A model generated the notes under the pieces. It did no database searches, had not been told where the DNA came from, and worked only from the letters and a program-made list of their open reading frames with translations. The translations under genes were made by a program, and so were the position numbers. Below, in pieces: positions 43,664 through 51,537 of a stretch of 64,000 bases of DNA. This DNA comes from Hymenobacter cellulosilyticus (GTDB taxonomy: Bacteria > Bacteroidota > Bacteroidia > Cytophagales > Hymenobacteraceae), in NCBI RefSeq assembly GCF_022919215.1, contig NZ_CP095046.1, positions 2,408,501-2,472,500 on the forward strand. The letters run 5' to 3'. Each line of letters starts with the position of its first letter. The stretch's first letter is position 1.

Positions 43664-44098
43664 ATGTCGTATCACGAAGAAGACAACTCGGGTAAAATCC
43701 TTTTGGCTGCTCTGGCAGGCGCCGGCGCTGGCATCATTGCCGGTATGCTGATGGCCCCCGATAAAGGCAAAGCAACCCGCGAAAACCTGCGCAGCGCAGC
43801 TACCAAATACAGCGGCACGCTGGGCGAGCAGCTCTCCAAATATGGTGAAGAGCTCGACTCGAAATTCAAAGGCTACGTGGAGAAGCTCGAAGATATGGGC
43901 ATCACCGGCGTAGGCAGCAGCCTGAACCTGAAAGGCGACTGGAACGAGTCGAAAGGCAAGCTGAAGCAGCAGTACGCGCAGCTGACCGACGAGGACCTGG
44001 AGTACTCGGAAGGCAAAGGTGACGAGCTCATCGGCCGCCTGCAAACCAAGCTGGGCAAAGGCAAGCGTGAAATCACGAAACTGCTGAACGACCTGTAA
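43664..44098 (+). CDS. YtxH-CsbD fusion stress protein
   Basis: A 144-residue two-part protein. Residues ~9-50 are YtxH-like: a glycine-rich membrane segment (ILLAALAGAGAGIIAGMLMAP) followed by DKGKATRENLRSAATKY. Residues ~88-144 are CsbD-like: LKGDWNESKGKLKQQYAQLT and DEDLEYSEGKGDELIGRLQ. Both families are general stress proteins; this fusion is uncommon in my experience. A terminator follows; the YtxH paralogue is next on the same strand. Confidence 0.88.
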   Translation: MSYHEEDNSGKILLAALAGAGAGIIAGMLMAPDKGKATRENLRSAATKYSGTLGEQLSKYGEELDSKFKGYVEKLEDMGITGVGSSLNLKGDWNESKGKLKQQYAQLTDEDLEYSEGKGDELIGRLQTKLGKGKREITKLLNDL

Positions 44099-44124
44099 GC
44101 CACTTGCGGCTTTCGCATTCTTGT

Positions 44125-44166
44125 AAAAACGGCCTTGCTTCCTATCCGGGAACAAGGCCGTTTTTT
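44125..44166 (+). terminator. Terminator of the YtxH-CsbD gene
   Basis: AAAAACGGCCTTG and CAAGGCCGTTTTTT pair around a 15-nt loop, followed by the T tract. Confidence 0.85.
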
Positions 44167-44265
44167 GTATAACCTTCGGTATATATCCGCGTTTAGTGTT
44201 TTCAGCGCTGTTTTAGTGGCAGCCTGCCTTGTACCGTATCTAATTAACTGCCTACTCTTTTTGTG

Positions 44266-44637
44266 ATGAAAGACAACAACGGAAAAGTAATCCTTTCCCT
44301 GCTGGTGGGTGCCACCGCAGGCGTAGTGGCCGGCCTGCTGCTGGCTCCCGAAACCGGCACTGAAACCCGCACGGGCCTGAAAAAGTCGGCCTCCAAGTGG
44401 AGCGACGACCTGAGCAAGCTGCTCAAGGAGTCCGTGGCCCGCATCAACTCGCCCAAGACTGGCGACGCGGCCACCGACGAAAGCCGGAGCGCGGCCGATG
44501 AGGTGCTCAGCTCTATGGGCCAGGACACGGGCACGGGGGCTAGCTCCCACACCACTACGGCGGCCAACACGCCCGGCGCCCCGGAGGAAAACGTCAATCC
44601 GGAAGCCTCCGACACGAGCGAGTTTAGCCGTTCGTAA
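44266..44637 (+). CDS. YtxH domain-containing protein
   Basis: A 123-residue membrane-anchored stress-type protein. The start MKDNNGKVILSLLVGATAGV is the YtxH glycine-rich TM segment, then LLLAPETGTETRTGLKKSA. The rest is a low-complexity acidic/Thr/Ser tail (TGTGASSHTTTAANTPGAPE). ATG at 44266 is preferred to the GTG one codon before. It is a paralogue of the gene at 43664 without the CsbD part. Confidence 0.87.
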   Translation: MKDNNGKVILSLLVGATAGVVAGLLLAPETGTETRTGLKKSASKWSDDLSKLLKESVARINSPKTGDAATDESRSAADEVLSSMGQDTGTGASSHTTTAANTPGAPEENVNPEASDTSEFSRS

Positions 44638-44687
44638 TTTTTTTTCACGGCAGCGTAACCTTAGCGTAACGGGGCCGTTAAAGACAA

Positions 44688-44884
44688 TACAACGAGCTTG
44701 AAAGAAGGTCGGAGAAGCTGGTAAAGTAAAATTGCCGACAGTAGGAGCTTCTAGCGGTAACGGTTTAAGTGCCCCTAGCAAAATCAGACTTGTCCATCGC
44801 ACATTTCTTTATCGTGCCCCGATTGGAAGGGTAAGCAAGTTGTACTAAAGAAAAGCCTCCCGCGACATTACGCGGGAGGCTTTT
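44688..44884 (+). ncRNA. Candidate structured RNA, copy A
   Basis: A 197-nt non-coding unit sharing ordered blocks with copy B at 45377: AAAATTGCC (44728), GAGCTTCTA (44744), TAGCAAAATC (44776) and the terminal hairpin. The ends pair: TACAA (44688-44692) and CTTG (44697-44700) with CAAG/TTGTA (44836-44844). CGTAACCTT (44654) and CCGTTAAAG (44675), which copy B also has, lie before it and may be promoter elements. It resembles an sRNA (6S-like shape is possible). No coding frame is conserved. Confidence 0.55.
44851..44884. terminator. Terminal hairpin of RNA copy A
   Basis: AAAAGCCTCCCGCG and CGCGGGAGGCTTTT form a 14-bp stem around ACATTA, with T runs on both strands. It also lies between the convergent YtxH and DUF3861 genes. 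Confidence 0.85.
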
Positions 44885-44916
44885 CGATTTTTAGGCCCTT
44901 TGCTATTGCTGCCCGC

Positions 44917-45210
44917 TCAGGAAGTTTTGAGCCGCTGCATAAACTCCCGAAAGGCGGGGGCAAACTCCTCAAACAGCGGATGCTGCCGATTCTTGAGCAT
45001 AACCTCGCTAAAGAGCTTAAGCCCGATGGCAAACTCCGTAGACTGCTCCGGCTCCTGAAATAAGTCGCGCTGCTGCAGGCGCTCAATGATCTGAAAGATG
45101 TCGTCGTGGTTGCCGAACGTTAGCTCGATGGGTTTGGGCTGGGGGCTGTCGGGCTGAATGCCCGCAACCTGTTCCAGGCGTAGGCGGTACGAATAAGCGC
45201 GTTTGTTCAT
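44917..45210 (-). CDS. DUF3861 domain-containing protein
   Basis: A 97-residue protein with the complete DUF3861 pattern: MNKRAYSYRLRLEQVAG, ELTFGNHDDIFQIIERLQ, then AIGLKLFSEVMLKNRQHP and LFEEFAPAFREFMQRLK. Function of the family is unknown. ATG at 45210 fits the family start. It lies between the two structured-RNA copies. Confidence 0.85.
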   Translation of the reverse strand: MNKRAYSYRLRLEQVAGIQPDSPQPKPIELTFGNHDDIFQIIERLQQRDLFQEPEQSTEFAIGLKLFSEVMLKNRQHPLFEEFAPAFREFMQRLKTS

Positions 45211-45376
45211 GGCTCTAATTGAAGATACCAAAGGGCAGACATTTTGGCGGCCTGCTTACCTTATTGTGATGGTGTAGGAGCCCTACTTAAAATGCCTGTA
45301 GCGCCGCGTAACGGCCGATTGTAAATTTTTTTTGCTTCATCCGTAACCTTCCTTTCAGCCTCCCGTTAAAGCTAAC

Positions 45377-45571
45377 ATAACCGACTTATATGAAGTTGGG
45401 ATGTCTTGAAAGCAAAATTGCCCGCTGTAGAGCTTCTACCAGAAATTCAAAACCTCCGGTAGCAAAATCGTACAGGACTGTTGGTAAGCTTCTTTTAGGA
45501 ATCCCGTTAGAACACCCGATAGGTTAGTTATCAAAAGAAAAGCCTCCTGCGACATTACGCAGGAGGCTTTT
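45377..45571 (+). ncRNA. Candidate structured RNA, copy B
   Basis: Homologous to copy A. Blocks are AAAATTGCC (45414), GAGCTTCTA (45430), TAGCAAAATC (45460) and the terminal hairpin, preceded by CGTAACCTT (45342) and CCGTTAAAG (45364), with nearly the same spacing. The closing stem differs in sequence: ATAAC (45377-45381) pairs GTTAT (45527-45531), and GACTTAT (45383-45389) pairs ATAGGTT (45519-45525), 12 bp with one mismatch. GTAGAGCTTCTAC forms an inner hairpin. It lies upstream of the DUF3861 gene, in the opposite direction. Confidence 0.55.
45538..45571. terminator. Terminal hairpin of RNA copy B
   Basis: AAAAGCCTCCTGCG and CGCAGGAGGCTTTT around ACATTA. Compared with copy A, C/G pairs are changed to T/A on both arms, a compensatory change. 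Confidence 0.85.
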
Positions 45572-45631
45572 CGACGTTTATACCCTTTCCGTTTTTCAGC
45601 CGGGCCGCCGGCTCAGGCATGTGCCCGAAGG

Positions 45632-45889
45632 CCCGCCACAGCTGTGATGCATACCCCGGCGTTTTCCCGACGGCCTGTCACAGTCGTGATGGGGTGTCCC
45701 GGGTTTTCCCGAGTACCTATTACGACTGTGACAGGTGCCCCGGCTTTTCCGAGGGTGTATCACAGTTGTGATGGGTGGTCGTGAAAAGGCCCGAGTGCCT
45801 ATCACAGTCGTGACAAGCCTTCGGGCCTTTTGCGGAGTATCTATCACAGTTGTGGCGGGCCCTGCGGAGTTTTCCGAAGGGCCCGCCAC
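45632..45889. repeat. Array of six dyads with 42-bp period, after lysS
   Basis: Near-perfect dyads of the type TCACAGTTGTGA are centred at 45641.5, 45683.5, 45725.5, 45765.5, 45807.5 and 45849.5 (intervals 42, 42, 40, 42, 42). Between them are CCCGAG and GGCTTTT-like parts, so the whole is a degenerate 42-bp tandem repeat. The last unit adds a 12-bp stem GTGGCGGGCCCT/AGGGCCCGCCAC (45852-45889). The gap 45211-45901 otherwise holds copy B of the RNA. Minus-strand frames stay open but look non-coding. Confidence 0.75.
45852..45889 (-). terminator. Strong hairpin directly after lysS
   Basis: A perfect 12-bp stem GTGGCGGGCCCT / AGGGCCCGCCAC with a 14-nt loop begins 13 nt after the lysS stop. No T tract follows on the minus strand, so it may act in 3' end formation rather than as a classic terminator. 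Confidence 0.5.
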
Positions 45890-45901
45890 GACCAAGGTCA
45901 C

Positions 45902-47463
45902 TTATTCGCCCGACTCGGGCTTGGGTGCGTTTTCCGACTTGCTGTACTCGGGCTTCATCTGGGGGAAGAAGAGCACGTCCTGAATCGAGTTGGAGTTGGT
46001 CATAATCATGCTCAGGCGGTCGATACCGATGCCCAGGCCGGCCGTAGGCGGCATACCGTACTCAAGGGCCCGCAGGAAGTCCTCGTCGAGCACCATAGCT
46101 TCCGTGTCGCCGCGCTTGCCCAGCTCCAACTGGTCCTCGAAGCGCTGGCGCTGGTCGATGGGGTCGTTGAGCTCGGAGAAAGCGTTACAGATTTCCTTGC
46201 CGTTGCAGATAGCCTCGAAGCGCTCTACCAGGCCGGGCTTGGAGCGGTGCTTCTTGGCCAGTGGCGACATCTCCACGGGGTAGTCGGTAATGAACGTGGG
46301 CTGAATCAGCTTGGGCTCCACGTGCTCCCCGAAGATTTCGTCGATGATTTTGGCTTTGCCCATGCTCGGGTCGAGGCCCACTTTGAGCTCCTTGGCCGCA
46401 GCACGCAGCTCGTCTTCGCTCTTGCCGTCGATGTTGAAGCCGGTGAAGTGCTCGATAGACTCGGCCATGGTGAAACGCTTCCAGGGGCGCTGGAAGTTAA
46501 TTAGGTTCTCACCCACCTGCACTTCGGTTTTGCCGTGCAATGCCAAGGCTACACGCTCCACCATTTCTTCCACCAGGTCCATCATCCAGTAGTAGTCCTT
46601 GTAAGCTACGTAGAGCTCCATCTGGGTAAACTCCGGGTTGTGGAACCGGCTCATGCCTTCGTTGCGGAAGTCCTTCGAGAATTCATACACCCCGTCGAAG
46701 CCGCCGACAATGAGGCGCTTGAGGTACAGCTCGTTGGCAATGCGCAGGTAAAGCGTCATGTCCAGCGTGTTGTGGTGGGTCTTGAAGGGCCGGGCAGCGG
46801 CACCCCGTACAGGGGCTGCAGGATCGGGGTTTCTACCTCCAGGTAGCCTTTGTCGTTGAGGTAGTTGCGCATGGCCTGCACCAGCTGGGTCCGCTTGATG
46901 AAAGCGTCGCGCACGTGCGGGTTTACCACCAAGTCCACGTAGCGCTGACGGTAGCGGGCTTCGGGGTCGGTGAAGGCATCGTAAATGGTTTCTTTTCCAG
47001 TTGCTTCATCTACCACGCGACGCACCACGGGCAGGGGGCGCAACGCTTTGCTCAGCACCGTCAGGCCGGTTACGTGCACCGAAGTTTCGCCCACCATGGT
47101 TTTAAAGACATGGCCTTTCACCCCGATAAAGTCGCCCAGGTCGAGCAGCTTCTTGAATACGGTGTTGTAAAGCTCCTTGTCTTCACCGGGGCAGATTTCG
47201 TCCCGGTTGATATAGAGCTGAATGCGGCCCGACGCGTCCTGCAACTCGGCAAACGAGGCCTTGCCCTTCACCCGCACCGACATCAGCCGGCCCGCCAGGC
47301 TTACTTCCTGGAAGTTGTTGAGCTCGGGGTGGTAGTTATCGAGGATTTCCTGGGCGTAGAAGTTTACATCGAATAGCTCGGACGGATACGGTTCAATGCC
47401 GAGCTTCTGAAGTTCCTCCAGCTTCTGGCGGCGTATCTGTTCCTGTTCGCTGAGGTGCTGCAT
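45902..47463 (-). CDS. lysS: Lysine-tRNA ligase (class II LysRS), one frameshift
   Basis: Charges tRNA-Lys. The reconstructed chain is ~520 residues: OB-fold anticodon domain ([20 protein letters not shown]), motif 1 region near [20 protein letters not shown], motif 2 [20 protein letters not shown], motif 3 [13 protein letters not shown]. The frame breaks at CCCC 46803-46806; one more base restores [20 protein letters not shown]. Since the gene is essential, the break is almost surely a consensus error. A TACCTTTG box precedes it. Confidence 0.92.
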
Positions 47464-47486
47464 GAGAATGGTCGTTTATAAGCCTG

Positions 47487-47494
47487 CAAAGGTA
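47487..47494 (-). promoter_or_regulatory. -7 promoter element of lysS
   Basis: TACCTTTG on the minus strand, 24 nt before the lysS start codon, matches the TAnnTTTG -7 box. The -33 region is poor (TGTG about 19 nt upstream). The predicted leader is under 20 nt. Confidence 0.45.
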
Positions 47495-47563
47495 GTCTGA
47501 AACAAAGATTTTCACAGTGTATAAAGCGTTATGGATTTAACGGTTAATCTGAAGGCAAACCAC

Positions 47564-47653
47564 CGTCATGTCGACCAACGGGAGACATCCCGCGTGCAAT
47601 GGTAAAATCAGTTATTACTACACGCGAGATGTCTCCCATTGGTCGACATGACG
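47564..47653. repeat. 90-bp element with 33-bp inverted arms
   Basis: Arms at 47564-47596 and 47621-47653 are complementary at 31 of 33 positions (both differences are C/T transitions), around a 24-nt AT-rich loop. Parts read GTCATGTCGACCAA and GAGACATC. The size and structure are those of a REP/MITE-like mobile palindrome. It sits between lysS and its upstream neighbour. Confidence 0.78.
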
Positions 47654-47685
47654 TGCGGTTGTAAGCTACTCTGTTTAAACAAACA

Positions 47686-47716
47686 AAAAGCGCCATCCCA
47701 GAGGAATGGCGCTTAC
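47686..47716 (-). terminator. Terminator of the 346-residue gene
   Basis: On the minus strand AAGCGCCATTCC pairs with GGATGGCGCTT and runs into TTTTTG, 41 nt after the stop at 47757. Confidence 0.75.
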
Positions 47717-47756
47717 GTGTATATGGAGTAAGGCACAATGTACTAGTGCGGGATGC

Positions 47757-48797
47757 TTAGGCAGCGATGCCCATCGGCTGCTGGGGCTCCTGGCCCGTGA
47801 GCAGCGGCTCAATGCGGGTGTGCAGGCGCTCCACTACGAAGTTGTTTTGCAGGTGCTTCGGCAATTCCTTAACCAGCTGCTGGTAGCGCTCTAAGCCCAT
47901 AGCCTTGGCAATGTAGCTCTCGTGAATACCGTTGAGGTAGCTCACAATGTTGAGCAGCGACTGGTGAAACAGCTTGAAGTCAATCTCAGCTTCCACGTAG
48001 CGCTCAATCTCCCGGCTGGTCTGCGAAATGCGCAGGCGACCCAGCAGATCGAAGATGGTGGTATAACCCAGGCGCCAAGTAATCTGCTGCCAGTGCGAGG
48101 CCGTCCACTTATCGAGCACCTTACCGGTCTTCTGGCTGCGGATAGCGGTATTGGGGTTGGCTTGCACCTGCTGGCGAGTAATCTGGGCCTTCATCTTGCG
48201 GGTAGTGCGCAGAAACTGGCCAATCTGAGCCTGGGCTTCAATCTCCTTGCCGGCAATGTGCAGACCAGGCTTGTAGCCAGCCAGCGGCAGGCGGTGAATG
48301 CTAAAGTCGCCATAAGCACCGGCGGCATAGAACGACACCGGCCGTGGATACGCATTACGCACCACCAAACGGCCTACCTCCCGCCGAATAAGCGAAGGGT
48401 TGTTGGAACGTACGCCAGCCGTGTACAGGAAAGCCTGCAAACCCGACAGGATGGTATGATACGCCTGGGGGAAGGTCCAGTGCAGGGCATTGCGCAGATA
48501 CTCTTCGTCGCCCAGCTCGGCCGTGGCGCGCAGGGCATACTCCGTGCTCCAGCAAGCCTGCAACAGCTTGCTTACCGCCTGGATATCAGCCTCCGTCAGC
48601 TCTGCTTCGTGAGCCCGGAAGAAGGGGAGGTGCTGCAAGCCACCCGTTGCATCATCATTTTCTTGAATATGATAGTTGATGGCAAAGAAGTAGTTGAGGA
48701 ACACCTGGGCCGGAATAGACTTGCGCCAGGTTTCCTCGGCTTGCTTTTGCTCGTCCGTGACGAGCGGAAGGATGTTGTTCTCAGTTGTCGTTGTCAT
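47757..48797 (-). CDS. Conserved hypothetical protein, 346 aa
   Basis: No family is recognised. ATG at 48797 gives MTTTTENNILPLVTDEQKQA. The chain is helical with aromatic-rich runs (IPAQVFLNYFFAINYHIQEN; LFHQSLLNIVSYLNGIHESY) and a basic middle (RTTRKMKAQITRQQ). No signal peptide. It is more even in codon use than the accessory genes, so probably native. Confidence 0.58.
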   Translation of the reverse strand: MTTTTENNILPLVTDEQKQAEETWRKSIPAQVFLNYFFAINYHIQENDDATGGLQHLPFFRAHEAELTEADIQAVSKLLQACWSTEYALRATAELGDEEYLRNALHWTFPQAYHTILSGLQAFLYTAGVRSNNPSLIRREVGRLVVRNAYPRPVSFYAAGAYGDFSIHRLPLAGYKPGLHIAGKEIEAQAQIGQFLRTTRKMKAQITRQQVQANPNTAIRSQKTGKVLDKWTASHWQQITWRLGYTTIFDLLGRLRISQTSREIERYVEAEIDFKLFHQSLLNIVSYLNGIHESYIAKAMGLERYQQLVKELPKHLQNNFVVERLHTRIEPLLTGQEPQQPMGIAA

Positions 48798-48866
48798 GCT
48801 AAGTAAACAGCTAGAGGCTAGTATGAGTTGCATATTTACTAATTTTTTTCGCAATTTGCAATGGAT

Positions 48867-49025
48867 TACCTTTGTGTTAGTAATCAGTTAGTTATGTATG
48901 AATTAATGATTAGTATTACTAGATTGATAGTTGCGGTTTTTAGGGTCGATTTGCTAACTATATTGGCCGATGCTTTTGGGCAAAAAAGAAGCCCCACGTC
49001 ACTGACGCGGGGGCTTCTTTTTTGC
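48867..49025 (+). ncRNA. Candidate small RNA with promoter box and terminator
   Basis: A TACCTTTG box at 48867-48874 is followed by about 145 nt of AT-rich sequence without a convincing frame. AGTTAG (48887) can pair with CTAACT (48953), giving a closing stem, and the strong terminator 48980-49025 follows. The -33 part is weak. It could also be the leader of nothing, as no + strand gene lies ahead. Confidence 0.35.
48980..49025. terminator. Terminator downstream of the second S41 protease
   Basis: GCAAAAAAGAAGCCCC and GGGGGCTTCTTTTTTGC form a long stem with T runs on both strands. Confidence 0.85.
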
Positions 49026-49038
49026 GAATTAAAGGAGC

Positions 49039-51179
49039 TTACAGCTGATCTTTGATAACAGCTACGGCTTCGCGCAGGGTGATATCGTTTTTCAGATTCT
49101 TAGTGAAGCGGCCAGCGCGGTTTACCTCAACCGTATCGGAGCCTAACTGCCGCAGGTCGACTGAGAGAGGGGCAATGGCCAGCGGCTGAGCGGCTTTCTG
49201 CACGGCTTCGTACTTCTCCGACTCGGCTTTGGCTTGCTCTTGCTCAGCCCGGAAAGCGGTGAGCTTCAGCGACACCATCGTGTCATCCTTACGCTTACGC
49301 ATGCGCTGTACCATTTCGTTCATCAGCTTAAAGCTGGCGCTGCTGGCAACGCGGGCCTGGCTGGCGGTACGGAGCTTGTCGATAGCCGGAGCAGCATTCC
49401 AAGCCTTGTAACGGGCCGGGGTGATTTCGTCCCACTTCAGCGGGTAATCAGACTCCTTCTCACCCTGATCCAGGTAGCTGTAGGCATCGGGCAGGGCAAT
49501 ATCAGGCACTACTCCTTTGAACTGCGTCGAACCACCGTTGATGCGGTAAAACTTCTGGGTAGTGAGCTTCAGGGAGCCAAAAGGCTTCAGGCTGCTGAAA
49601 TCACCCAGCATATCGTCGAGGTCGAAGATGCGCTGCACAGTGCCTTTGCCATAGGTGCTGGCACCCATAATCACGCCACGCTTGTAGTCTTGCATAGCAG
49701 CGGCCAGAATTTCGGAGGCCGAAGCGCTGAACTTGTTTACCAATACCACCAGCGGACCGTTGTACTGCACGCGGGGTCACGGTCGTTGAGGATGCTGGGT
49801 GAGCCCTGGGGCGAACGAACCTGCACCACTGGGCCACTTTCTACAAACAAGCCGGCCATTTCCACGGCATCCTGCAGTGAGCCACCGCCATTGGAGCGCA
49901 GGTCGAATACAATACCGTCAACATTCTCCTGACGGAGCTTCTCTAGTTCCTTCTTCACATCCTCGGCCGAGCTGCGACCACCGTTGTCGTTGAAGTCAGC
50001 ATAGAAAGTGGGCAGGCGCAGATAGCCGATTTTCTTGCCGTTCTCCTGAATGGTAGCCGACTGCGCGTAGGTTTCTTTCAGCACCACCACGTCGCGGATG
50101 ATGGAAATAATCTTGGTGCTGGCGTCGGGCTTTTTCACGGTTAGGCGCACTTCCGTGCCCTTTTTGCCTTTGATCAGAGCTACTGCCTTGTCTAAGCGCA
50201 AGCCTTCAACCGACACTGGCTCAGCGGCACCCTGCGCTACACGCAGAATAATGTCCCCGGCCTTCAACTCACCCTGGCGGTAGGAAGCCGAGCCCGGAAT
50301 AACATCTGATACCTTAATCTGGCCATCTTTCTCCTGCAGCGAAGCTCCAATACCTTCGAAGCGGCCAGTCATGGCTACGTCAAAGCTTTCCTTGTCGCGC
50401 GGGGCAAAGTACTCGGTGTGGGGGTCGTAGGTGTTGGCAATGGTGTTGGCGTACACAGCTAGGCGCTCATTGGCGTCAGTCTGTGCCATGTCCTTGAACT
50501 GCTCGTCAAAGTACTTGAGCACCCGCTTGCGGGCTTCAGCTTCCATTTCGGCTGGCGTACGAGTAGGCTCAGAAGTAGTGGCGGCCGAGGGCTGAACAGA
50601 AGTAGATGCCAGGGGCTTATCCTTCTTCTTTTTCTGCTCATCCATCATCTCCGACACCCGAATCAGGGTCTGATACTTCAGATACTTGCGCCACTCTTCG
50701 CGCTGAGCGGCAGCATCGGCGGCAAATACCATCTTATCCGCTTCCGTCTCAAAGGACTCTTCCTTAGTGAAGTCAAAGGGCTTGGAAAGGATGTCGCGGT
50801 ACAGGGCCTGAATGTCCTTCGTGCGCTGCTCCATGAGCTTGGTGCTCAGGTCCAGAAACTCGTGGGTGCCACGACGCACCTGGTCATCAATATCATTTTG
50901 GTATTTGCGCAGCTGAGCCACGTCCGACTGCAGCAGGAACTTCTTATTATAGTCGATGCGCTTCAGGTACAGGTCAAAAACCCGCTTGGAGAAATTGTCA
51001 TCAACCTTCTCGGGCTGGTAATGCGCCGCGCTAAGTCCCTGTAGCATGGCTTTGATGAGCACCTCGTCTTTTTGGGGCGGACTAGCATCATTACGCCGAT
51101 ACAGCTTATAGGAAGCCAGCACGAAGACTGCCAGCACCAACGAGGCATATAGGCCTATTTTCAGTCGGGGGGAAGACAT
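49039..51179 (-). CDS. S41 family tail-specific (Prc-type) protease, one frameshift
   Basis: A paralogue of the enzyme at 10305. The reconstructed chain has ~713 residues: N-terminal TM/signal (LKIGLYASLVLAVFVLASYK), Prc helical domain (RVFDLYLKRIDYNKKFLL), PDZ with KAGDIILRVAQG, S41 core VFDLRSNGGGSLQDA, catalytic Ser in KFSASASEILAAA, Lys in YGKGTVQ, and a DUF3340-like C-terminus. The frame breaks at GGGG 49773-49776; a fifth base restores NDRDPRVQYNGPLVVLVN, agreeing with the first paralogue. Confidence 0.89.
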
Positions 51180-51204
51180 GGAAAATCAGAATGAGATGGA
51201 AAAT

Positions 51205-51212
51205 CAAATGTA
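51205..51212 (-). promoter_or_regulatory. -7 promoter element of the second S41 protease
   Basis: TACATTTG on the minus strand, 26 nt before the start codon at 51179, fits TAnnTTTG. The rest of the 358-bp gap (51213-51472) shows nothing I can name; a GGGTTCGAGT stretch in it is not a tRNA arm. Confidence 0.35.
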
Positions 51213-51472
51213 AACAAAAGCCGTTCCGAACACTCGAACCCGTCAAACCGACGGCTTTCACTCAAAACGCGCAGACAGCTATAATAAGTGCCCCGGAGCC
51301 GCTTTCAATGCTAAGGGTGAGATTTTACCTGTAGGGTTGCACTACTCGTCAGCGCGTTAGCTTCTACTAATACCTTAAAGCAATTTCAACTCAAGGCTAA
51401 GTCAACCACTTTCATATTCTTAAAAGGATATACGAAGGCATAGCAAGAAAAAGTTGGCGGAAAGGCAAAATA

Positions 51473-51505
51473 AAAAGGCCTCCTACACAAGGTAGGAGGC
51501 CTTTT
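51473..51505. terminator. Terminator of the stress-protein gene
   Basis: AAAAGGCCTCCTAC and GTAGGAGGCCTTTT form a 14-bp stem with a 5-nt loop, 33 nt after the stop at 51538. Confidence 0.85.
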
Positions 51506-51537
51506 CTAACAAGAAGCTTTATGGCTTATTCAGAAGC

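Noticed and set aside
45596..45901. Open frame of 101 codons on the minus strand beyond lysS
   Set aside because: It is made of the 42-bp dyad repeat, starts from a GTG overlapping the lysS end, and stays open only because 42 is divisible by three.
51213..51260. GGGTTCGAGT on the minus strand, like a tRNA T-arm
   Set aside because: The bases beside the loop do not form the T stem, and no acceptor or anticodon stem fits around it.
51290..51505. Third copy of the structured RNA
   Set aside because: AGCTTCTA and a GCCTCC-type terminator are present, but block order and spacing do not match copies A and B.
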